NCBI GenBank assembly: GCA_029204225.1
Contig: CM055101.1
Span: 33,485,683-33,549,682 of the forward strand
Source: Diphasiastrum complanatum
Taxonomy: Eukaryota > Streptophyta > Lycopodiopsida > Lycopodiales > Lycopodiaceae
Direction of reading: 5' to 3'
Length of the DNA: 64,000 nucleotides
This document shows positions 11,440-21,433 of the stretch, piece after piece. The translations under genes were made by a program, and so were the position numbers. The notes beneath the pieces were generated by a model that was not told the DNA's origin, made no database searches, and was given only the letters and a program-made list of their open reading frames with translations. The number at the start of each line of letters is the position of its first letter. The stretch's first letter is position 1.

Positions 11440-13340
11440 CAATACTTGATAGTAGTTAAACATGTACAAATAAATCAGCCCATCGAAGAGAACTGACATG
11501 TCTTTTTCCTTCAATCCTTGAACAGGTCACAATAAATGACCTTTCACAAACATACAAACAAAAATATATATTTTAAAATTAAGTAATTATTGCAAAATAA
11601 CATTTTACATATTATAAACCACTTACCTGATATAATTGACATCTCAGTTGGATTATCGCTTATTTCATCGAAACTGTTTTGTAATCTTTCTAGCCTCCAT
11701 AGCTGACGAATTTTTTTCCATTTCTTCCAATTTTCATCCTTTGAATAGACCCATTTTTTCTCAAAACATTACTCAACATGCTTCTGAAATTCTACACAAC
11801 ATGAATAAAGATGCATTACTTATTCTATAATAATCATTTAACAAAAAAACATTACTAGTAGTAATTATCTGAATCATAAAAGAAGATATACCTTCCACTT
11901 TTCAGGAGCTTGTCCACCTTTTTCGTGTCTTTTGGGACGACCCAATGATTCCCATTGTAGTCTTGCTTGCAGCAAGTGCTCCATGTATGAGCTCTTTAAC
12001 TTCCACTTTTCAAATATTTCATTAAGCGCCCTTGATATATCAACACACTCAGCAGGTGAAATCAAATGGCTCAAGATACGTGACTTTCGACTTTGGTGAT
12101 ATTTTTTTAGAATATGTCCATTTTCAATTTTTTCACTCTGTTTCCGTAACAGTGCTAAAATATTTTTAGCCGCCTCGATTGTGTGTTGGCCATCAACTAT
12201 ATAAAAGCGAATATTTGATTTATGTACATCCTCAACTCTTTGGACTTCCACCAATTGAATTGAACCGTCTTCTTTTTTACGAAATGGAATTAGATCAGCT
12301 GGTGCAGATATGATTCCATGTGTTTGCAAAAAAGAAACAGCCATATTACTGCAGTACTTCGAATTGAAAGTCTGCAATTGTATTGAAGAGGAGGCAAAAC
12401 ACATCTTTCGATATGTTTGCCGTTGTTTTTATCCCAAGAGGATAACAACGCTCATATTTCATTAGTTTGGCTATGGACTTCTTTATGAAATCGGGTTCAG
12501 TTGAATCCAACTGTGCCAAACGTCTTGGTGCAGACACATCTATGATATTTTCAAGCACCTCTTCCTTGCAAATATATATATTTTTGGTTGGTATAACATC
12601 GATCATATCTTCATCGATCGTAGTAGCACTCCTTTTTCCTCTCGAAAGAGTAGTTTTTTTAATTATTTTTCAAAAGTTCGTGTTTGGTTGTCTTATTTCT
12701 TTCAGCTGAAACAGCCAAACCTTTCTTATTCATTGCAGCACGAACATTTTTAAATCCATCTATGATATCGCTATGAGATAATGTCGAAATGCCACAATCT
12801 AAACTCCATCCCAAAGTCACACATGACGGTCTAGATTGATCTTCTATGAGATTCATCAAGTTTACATTGTATTAACATACTGGAGCGTAAACATCCATGA
12901 TGATGTTTTTTGATGATACCACAAGAACTTTCAATAATGCACTTCCTTTCTCATCAATTGTCTCACTCAGGTCCAAAATCATACCCACTGTTCTTATCTT
13001 CCCTTCAGCAATATCACGAACTAACAAACAAAGCTCATACTCCATTTTACCAAACAAAAATTCCATTTCCATACACCACTGAAATTTCTTAGTGACAACA
13101 AACTTTTTATCAGCTATTACAGAGGGTGGATGCAAACATTGTTCAGATCCGGTTTCTAACATGATATTCGCAATATCTTCAATAGTATTTGCTCCTGTAT
13201 ATTTTGAAAAAATAAACATATATTATAAATATTATTCAAATTCATATTTCAATGAATAATTCAATCAACAAAAACTGATTTCTCACCGAATCGCATGTCA
13301 CTCATCAAGAGGAACAAAATATTATCTAACAATTGTCAAA
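11440..13340 (-). pseudogene. Multi-exon pseudogene with ParB-like DGQH domain
   Basis: At least four exons can be placed with consistent splice phase: about 13335-13287 (donor CG|gtgaga), 13194-11892 (acceptor acag|GAGC, donor AAG|gtatat), 11783-11627 (acceptor ttcag|AAG, donor G|gtaagt) and 11516 to about 11440. The second exon carries FYIVDGQHTIEAAKNI, matching the ParB/Sulfiredoxin-type nuclease fold motif, preceded by SAPRRLAQLDSTEP and followed by a Lys/Trp-rich region. The third gives WKKWKKIRQLWRLERLQ. Damage: TAA at 12872, a frameshift in an A-run near 12660, another near 12350-12400, and TAA near 11770. ParB-like domains fused to DNA methylases are known from phages and mobile elements; a methylase of fitting type is at 49.1-50.3 kb. 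Function is unknown and this copy is probably dead. Confidence 0.55.
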
Positions 13341-13399
13341 GTCGAGTATATTATTTACAACAATAGGACAATAGGACGTGTTCAACATCATATCGTAGA

Positions 13400-15950
13400 C
13401 CATCACAAAAAACATTAGTTATATATTTTATTACATAGTTGTTCTAAATCCTTTATGTTCCTACACTTTCTATATAATTTGGTAAAAATCATTTGTGAAA
13501 CTCAAAAAACTCATCAACACGAACCAGGTTTGAGTTGAGAATCATGATTAAAAGTACTGAACAAATATGCAATGAAGCATACCGAACTCAATCAAATCCT
13601 TGATATGTGTACTATGCCATGAAACAACTCACTAAAAATTATAATGAACACAACTCAAACTTCATTACCTTGAATTATTCAGATAATTCTAAATCATTCA
13701 CAAGTGTACTATGCCATGAAGCTTATGCATACTTATTGAGTAGACTTAGATCAACCTCAACTCGAGCCTAGTTAGAATTTCTATCTTCAATAAAATCTTG
13801 GACTCAAGAAGCCTAGATTAACAGAGAATGTATCCTCAACTCAATTCGAACCTTATTGAGGAGTCATCAATCAACCTAGACTTTAAATCGATTTAGTGTA
13901 TTGTTCAGGTTATTATTGATGTAGGTTGAGCCTGACCTCAAACCAAGTTCGAGCTGAGAAATATCACCTTCCACATAATTTGATGATAGTCAACATGAAC
14001 CAATCTAATTGTAAAATAAGCTTTGTAATCATAATAGGTCTAAGTTTAGATATCTCAACTCGAACCTGGTTCGAGATGAGGCTTTTCAAATAAGCACAAA
14101 TTATGTGAGTGCACTTGGGAATTGAAGAGCCTCAATTGGAATTGATAAACCTTCACTTCGACTTTAATTTACTGGCAAATATCATATCTCTATAAATTAA
14201 CTCGTTTACATGTGTAGTATGCAACAAGCTTTGAGTCATTAAATTATGTCTATCTGATGAAGCATACACAACAACTATGCAATGAAGCATACTGAACTCA
14301 AACTCAACATGAACCTAGTTCAAGTTGAGACTCTTTAATCAACTCATTAATAGGTGTACTATGCAATTAAGCATGATAATTTAGAATTATCATTAACACA
14401 ACTAAAACTTCGTTATCTATAATTATCTATTTGATATGTATACTTATTGATGAGACTAAATGGACTTGCTTCATAGATAAAGACCAATCCCATTCACCGC
14501 TATAGCTTCAACTTCTTTCAAGATATAGCTTCAATTCAAGGTACATTCAAGATTGTTTATACATCATCAAATTCAATCCAATGCTCAGTTTCAACTCGAA
14601 CAAGGTTCAAGTAGAAAAGTCTCATTTCAACTCCATCGAAGACCCAATGATAGACATCTTTCCACAAAAACACACTACCATAAATCACTTATCAACTAGA
14701 CTAAACTTGGAAAAGTAACCTAACGTAAAACTTCACAGCATACTAATCAAATTGAACCAATCTATTTCCAATATAATCTTTGTAGTTAGATTAGGTCAAA
14801 GTGTAGATTATCTCAACTCGAACTTGGATTGAGTGCAGTTTGAAATTGAAGAGCCAAAATCGAACCAGATTCAAGTTGAGAATACTTCACTTTGACCTTA
14901 ATTTATTGCAAATATCATATCTTTGTAAATTTAACATGTTTACATGTGTAGTATGCAATAAAGCATACTCAGTTGTACTCGAACTTGTTCTCGAGCTCAC
15001 CTCAACTCGAACCTGGTTCGAGTTCTTGTCTCCAATAAACTCAACATGACAAGACTTCAGTGACTCAATAAAACTACATCTCGAACTAGGACTTATACTC
15101 AAACTTGATCTCCACTTGAACAAGATTAGAGTACTCAACTCATCTCACCTCACCTCATCTCAACTTCACCTTAATTCAAGTTCAATAAAGTAAACCTTAC
15201 AGAACTATACTGAACGAGAATCTATTAGCTCAACTCATACCTTGATCATCAATCAATCTAGACTTCCATCACATTCAATCTAGAGTTCAGACATTGTGGG
15301 GTGAGATTGAACTCGAACCAGGTTCGAGTTGAGAAATCTCAACTTCAGTCTAATTTTATGATATCTTTATCATGATCTTGAACTGGAATTGGACTTCAAA
15401 CTAAATCTAAACTTCACGTTGAAGAAGAAACTTGACCTAAAATTTTACTGAATATGAATCAGCCTGAACCAATCTATTTCTGATATGATCTCTGTAGTCA
15501 AATTAGGTAATTGTAGATTGCTATGAGTTCTTGTCTTTCTTCACACACAACTCGAGCCAGGCTCGAGTTGGCAAAAACTCAAACTCAACTCAACTCACCT
15601 CACCTCCACCTTAATTCGAGCTCAATAAAGTAAACCCTACAGGACTAAACTGAACAAGAATCTATCATCCACTCAACTCGAACCTTGTTCATCAATCAAC
15701 CTAGACTATCATCCCATTTAATCTATAGTTCAGATATTGTTGGGTGAGCTTGAACTCAACCCAGGTTCGAGTTGAGAAATCTCAACTTGAATCTAATTTT
15801 ATGATATCTTGATCATGAACTTGAAATTGGACTTCAAACTAAATCTAAACTTCACCTTGAAGAAGAAACTTCACCTGAAATTTTACTGAATATGAATCAA
15901 CCTGAACCAATCTAATTTTGATATATTCTTTGTAGTCAAATGAATCTGCT
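13400..15950. repeat. Gene-poor region with recurrent CTCGAACCWGGTTCGAG palindromes
   Basis: No coding frame is supported. The region holds about ten near-copies of a palindrome with core CTCGAACC-W-GGTTCGAG, at about 13517, 13936, 14057, 14305, 14593, 14813, 14857, 15004, 15310, 15549 and 15753. Copies at 15004-15024 and 15310-15330 are perfect over 21 bases. Between them the DNA is AT-rich with recurring phrases such as tatgcaatgaagcata. Confidence 0.8.
15165..15940. repeat. Tandem duplication, unit about 440 bp
   Basis: Bases 15165-15520 and 15608-15940 align along most of their length: caccttaattc(a/g)ag, aataaagtaaacc(t/c)taca, a palindrome at the same relative place, then ttttatgatatctt and ttttactgaatatgaatca. 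The copies differ by scattered substitutions and small indels, so the duplication is not recent. Confidence 0.8.
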
Positions 15951-15964
15951 AGCACACACATATG

Positions 15965-16120
15965 GTTTTAATGTTGGTAGGTAGATCTACTCAAACATTG
16001 GAGAAGCTATAATGATACAAGAAAACCCCATTGAGAAATGCAGTTCTGACATCTGATTGCCAAATAGTCCATCCATGCTACGTTGCTATGGCCAGCATCA
16101 GTTTGATGCTCCCCAATCGT
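15965..16120 (-). pseudogene. Copia reverse transcriptase remnant
   Basis: The minus strand encodes LMLAIAT, a stop, then HGWTIWQSDVRTAFLNGV. This matches the copia RT block (WxIxQMDVxTAFLNG) that holds the first catalytic aspartate. Only about 45 codons are recognisable. Confidence 0.75.
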
Positions 16121-19100
16121 AATGACCGACGCACTATTTTTCAGGCTGTTTCACCTACTGTCGATGTTTTCTTAGTTGCCTCAACTTGAAAATCCTTTAA
16201 AGTAGAAATACATTGACCTTAAATTAGATAGTTCTTTGATTTTAATCTAGTAAGATGATAGACTTTCAATAGGTTATTCGATTGTTTCTTGTACATCAAA
16301 ACCATATTTTGAATAGACGTGCACACATGAGACATGAAAGATGACAATCATGCTTATTTCAATAACTCCTATATGGATTTTTAATCCCGATAAGGGCTAT
16401 CAGGCCAAGCACGCAGAGTATATTTCTTATTCAAATGCATCAAAAAAACTCTTAGCTATAAACTATTCTTAAAAAGTACTTGTAGCCTTAGATCTGGGAG
16501 GCCTTACAAATTTGAATTAGTAATAGGTATTGTTGATTACACATGCAGCCAAAAAATGTGTGTGAGAAGTTGCAATTTGAGAAGTTTGCTTAATTAGAGG
16601 TTGCTTCACTGCATATCGACGTTTTATTATTTGTCTCAACCTAATTTCCTTTTTGTATGATAGTTGTTTGTGAAATAGTAGTTGATGCTGATTGTTTAAA
16701 ATCAAGGTCCATTTTTGTTGGGCCTAAAACTAGACCAAGCACAATAAGGGGTATGTTCTATATGGGTTGAAATCAGACTAAGCAGACAAAGTATCTATCT
16801 TATCCAAATACAATGAAATTACCATGCTAGTTGGTGACAATCTAGTTTTGTTTGAGCTATGTGACAAAGGCAACAATTTTAAGAATCCAATTCCAGTTCA
16901 AGTTCATGATTATAGCAATCCACACTTATTTAATAAGAACTCATAGCAATCTACACTTACCTAGCTTGTCTACAGAGATTATATCAGAAATAGATTTTGA
17001 GCAATTTGCACCTAAATCAAAGATGGGATTGATCGTGTCTGCCTATTACAAAAGACTATCTATGGGCTCAAACAAGGATGTAAAGAATGAAACAAAACTC
17101 CTCACATTGCTAGGAGTTCTCAAATCTTCTTTGCAAACACTGCTTCGGGTTTAGCTACATGTGTATTCTACAATACCTATTGCTACTTCAGAAGCACATT
17201 CAAATGTGCAAATTATAGTCTAATCTCAAGATCTTGTTTTTCAATATGCCATGTGCTTCCAATTCAAATTTGGGAGCCCGCCCAAATCCAAGGCTACTCT
17301 ACATCATCAATTGAACTGTTCAAATCGTTCAAACTACTATGTAGTTAAATAGGCCAAACTCGTTGTTTCCAGTTCAAAAATGTCAAATGCAAGATCATCT
17401 ACACTACTATATTACTAACTGTCCAACTGCACACAGCGTATTCCTAGCAGTTCAACTACAGAATGTCAAACTCTAATAGAAGATTTCCATATTGTCACTA
17501 ATCTACAATCAAATTAGTTATCTTAATGAAGCTTAACCAGGGTGTAAGGTGCACAATAATTCAACTGGCACAGTTCAAACTATTGAAAGTGTCAAAGGCG
17601 AGCTCAACTACATAAACACAACACTAAGCTCCCAAGCTAAACTGTGAACTTCAATAGCCCAAGTGTACTACTTCCAATACAAATTTTGAAGCCCGCCCAT
17701 ATTCCAAGTTGAACTGATCAATAGCCCATAAGTTGTATCTCAAATTCAAATTTAGAAGCATACCCATAACCAAGGCAGCTCTCTTGGAGAAGTCGCTTCA
17801 GATGTATTGTGTAGGCGATTAATCGATATTTGTAGACATTTTTTTTTGAGCTAGATTAGATTGCAGTCCTTATCTCTATATTCACAATTTCTGACTCAAA
17901 TTTGGCTTGGGCGCCAAAAGTATTTGTTGTAGCCAAAGTCTTAGGTCCTTGCAAGCAATTCTTCTCAAGATCTCATTTATGTTATGTTTCTCTAGGAGTT
18001 TCATCTGTGTAAGCATATATTTAGGAACATTCATGGTGTTCATTGGAAAATGACAAATGTCTTTATTAAATCGAGTGATTCTCTTCTAGCATCTTTCGTT
18101 AACATTGTGCATCATTGAGAGAGAACTTACTAGTTGCTTGCTTTTTGTGGAATCTAAATGAGAGCCTGATACTAAAGATCTGCCAAGTTCGTTGTCCTTA
18201 ACTTGAGTTACTGGCATGTAGAAAAAATAGAATAGCAATGTTTGGGAGAAAGGCAAAGGAATGCAACTAGCTTTCAAAACTTGGTGACATTTTGATGTGA
18301 AGGAACAAAAACACTGACACGTTGAGGTCAATCAACAAAAACAATATCTGAAGGTAAGCAAAACATACCTCTATCAACTTTTGGAGTACTTGATTTTGTT
18401 ACAATCAGCATAGCTTCATGAGATTCTGGAGTACTTGATGTTGCTATGGTCGAATCCATTTTGTTTTCCTTTGAGATCTTCTGATTTAGAAACATGAATA
18501 AAAGCACTTATCATTAACAAAGACTTGATAGTACTACTTAGTGAATCAATAAACTGTCAAAAGAAGAAATATATAGGAAACTTATATAACACATATTCTT
18601 TGACATTGATCATTTGATTTGTTTCAAATGTATGCTTTTTATAACTTAATATTTGTATAATAACGAGAACATAACTTGGGAATAAACACTTAAGACTTTG
18701 GGTTTCAATATCTATTAAAAGATTAGAAAACATAATGTTTGTATATTTTAGATTAGTCTGTTTGTGGAGATCCTATTCTTTAAAGTCCCATAAGGAATGA
18801 TGTTAAAACCTCACATTAGATAATCAGATCTTCAGTATATAAAGGAAAATGTAAAACTTCCATGAATGTGTTATTCCATTCAATTCCTAGTTAAAGTTCA
18901 AATCCTGATTGAATGAATGTAAACATACATACCTTGAATCTAGATCAATGTAAAAGACTACACCTCTTCGGAGAAAAGCATTGTCATCAAGAGATGGTTT
19001 AAGACTTCTTCAAGCTATGAATCCATCTTGTTAGCATTGCTAGGAAAAAATGATTCTTCTAACTCGAACCAGGTTCAAGTTTGAAGCGTCTATGTGACAG

Positions 19101-19200
19101 CAAGAAGTTCTTGGCTCCATTAGGATAGTGTCCCTCCAACTCAAACCTAGTTGAACTTGCGTTGTTGTTTTTAAAAACTATTTGTAGATTTATTACATCA
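16121..19200. other. About 3 kb without a recognisable gene
   Basis: Both strands show only short open frames. The 100-codon frame at 16852-17154 has no motif I recognise. Phrases such as caaattcaaatttgg(g/a)agc recur near 17260, 17680 and 17745, suggesting old repeats. Palindrome copies reappear at about 19061 and 19138. Confidence 0.4.
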
Positions 19201-19218
19201 AACATTGGATACAATAGT

Positions 19219-20600
19219 GTGCCTTAACTCGAACCTGGTTCGAGTTGTGAATCAAAACATGTCAATATTACTAATAAAAAATGTAACATCAACTAAGAAT
19301 ATTATTTTCAGGTTATTGGAAGAAAACGAATTTACTATATCCCATATTTTGAGGTGCTTAGCTGGTTCAGTAGCTCAAGATTCCTGATTTGGATCGAGGA
19401 ATGAACAAGAGAATTTGATTCCTCCTAACTCGAAATAGGCTCGAGTTGTGAGTGTTCATGTGGTTCATAGTTCTTTCTATCACAAACATGACTAAAAGAT
19501 TATGTAAATTGAACATTTTTTTATTGAATTTAGTCTGTGTGTGGATTTTATTCTTTAAGGTCCATAAAAATTTATATTGAAATCTCACATTATTTCTTTT
19601 TCTATCACCCTGCTTGGCTCAAACATAGCTGGTGTTTGAAGTGATCAGAATAGTGTCCTGCAACTCAATCCTAGTTAAACTTGTGTTGCTAACTTTAAAT
19701 ACTCTTTGTAGATTTATTATATTAACCATTGGATACAATAGTGTGTCTTTAACTCGAACCTAGTTCGAGTTGTGAATCCAAACATACACTAGTATTACTA
19801 AAAAAACTATAACATCAACTAAGAATGTTATTGGAAGGCAATGAATGTACTATATCCCATATTTTGAGGTGCTTAGCTGGTTCAGCAGCTCGAGATTCCT
19901 GGTCTGGATATGAACAAGAAAATTTGATTCCTCTTAACTCGAAATAGGCTCAAGATGTGAGTGTTCATGTGGCTTTCATATATCTTTCTATCACAAACAT
20001 GACTAAACGATTATGTAAAATGAACATTTTTTTATTTATTTGAGTCTATGTGTGAATTCATTCATCAAGGTCCATAAAAATTTATATTGAAATCTCACAT
20101 TAGGTAGGTAACTACTCACTATATCAAACAGAATCTATAATTACCATGAATGAGTAATTTAATTCAATTCCTACTTTATGTTACAAATGGATGTATGTCA
20201 AAAACATGTATCTTGAACAAGTTTCAATGTAAAAAACTACACCTCTTACATTGTAATCGGTTTAAGACTACTTAAGCCATGAAACTATGTAACAAAGCAT
20301 TACCAAAAAAATATCACTCCAGGTTCGAGTTAGAAAGTACTAATGTGGCATACACAAGTTCTTGGCTCAAACACGATTGGTGTTTGGAGTGATCACACCA
20401 TCCATAATTGTTTCCCAAGTACAACTATTGTTGTTGCTCTTAAGTCCTATGTATAGATTTTTGAAATCAATCATTGACAAATATAGCGTGTCTTTAACTC
20501 GAACCTAGGTCGAGTTGTGAACTAAACTTGCTAGAATTTCTAGAAACAAATGTAACATCAACCGAAAATAGTCCTAACTCGAATAGGGTTCGACTTGTGA
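19219..20600. repeat. Tandem repeat of a palindrome-bearing unit (two clear copies, one partial)
   Basis: Bases 19219-19588 and 19743-20104 align closely: each starts with a palindrome (19226-19246 perfect; 19751-19771 near-perfect), then gtaacatcaactaagaat-type sequence, tatcccatattttgaggtgc, ttagctggttcag and a second palindrome-like site about 200 bp on. A third, more diverged copy starts near 20480 with palindromes at 20496 and 20576. No coding frame. Confidence 0.8.
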
Positions 20601-20733
20601 AGCGTTCATGTGGCATTTACATTTTCTACCATCACCACCATGACTAAAAGATTAGGAAAAATTAATTTTGTTAGATTTGTTTCAGTCCATTATAGCAATG
20701 GTCGACTTATACAGTGCTTTCTTATTTCGACGG

Positions 20734-20738
20734 CACCA
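20734..20738. other. Target-site duplication CACCA (left)
   Basis: The five bases before the left LTR are CACCA and the five after the right LTR (26895-26899) are also CACCA. A 5-bp duplication is typical of copia insertion and confirms both element ends. Confidence 0.92.
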
Positions 20739-21419
20739 TGTAAAAATTACAGCAAATAAGGATCCTAAAACACTTGAAATGATGAGGGAAACAATAGATT
20801 ATGATTTCATAAGATTACACAAGTTGAACCATCAAAATCCATCAAAAATCTATGCTTGAACCTCACTAAATGGCCCAAATCCTTGAAGAAGGCTTCACAC
20901 GTGTGAAAGTACGGCTCCCACAGTCTGAGTACTGTACACCAGACCTACATTCAATCCTATAATCATTAGTAATCACAAGTACTCAAACAATTATGAACAT
21001 AGAGAGCAATTGCACCATTATGAGAGAAAAAAACATGAAATTGCTTGATTGATTTTGGTGAGATATCATCACCTTTATATACATGATCCATCACGGTTTT
21101 GGGCAGGTATGAGTAGCCCTAAACCTATCCCTAATGCTAATTTTGGTGGATCTTTCATCCCTACCAAGTTAGGGTTGGAATCTTGGAGATCCCTCAACAA
21201 TGCAAAAATTACCAAAAATAGCTCCTATTTTTTCTCCCTTGTATCTAAGCATAATTTGGACTCATTCCAAAGGTTCTAACACTTAGGTCTACTTGAGAAC
21301 ATCCTTATGAATGGAATCCTATGCTATTTGGCACGTGTGACAAGCCACATCATGACCATCTAACTATTTACAAGTCATATGACCAAAACTAGTCAAGCTA
21401 GAATTGTGAATTTTTAACA
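20739..21419 (-). repeat. 3' LTR of the complete copia element
   Basis: 681 bp starting TGTTAAAAATTC and ending TTTTTACA on the minus strand (TG...CA). It contains the palindromic cacacgtgtg near 20896. It is nearly identical to the right LTR; differences include ttac/ttagc near 20815, ctccc/cctccc near 20910 and tggca/ttgca near 21332. Confidence 0.95.
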
Positions 21420-21432
21420 CTCCTCCTCACTA
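21420..21432 (-). other. Polypurine tract
   Basis: The minus strand reads gtgaggaggag directly before the TGTTAAAA start of the 3' LTR, where plus-strand DNA synthesis is primed in LTR elements. Confidence 0.8.
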
Positions 21433-21433
21433 T

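Noticed and set aside
13517-20596. Palindrome arms as tRNA B-box (GGTTCGANNCC) promoters
   Set aside because: The arm GGTTCGAGTT lacks the terminal CC, and no tRNA cloverleaf or A box is nearby.
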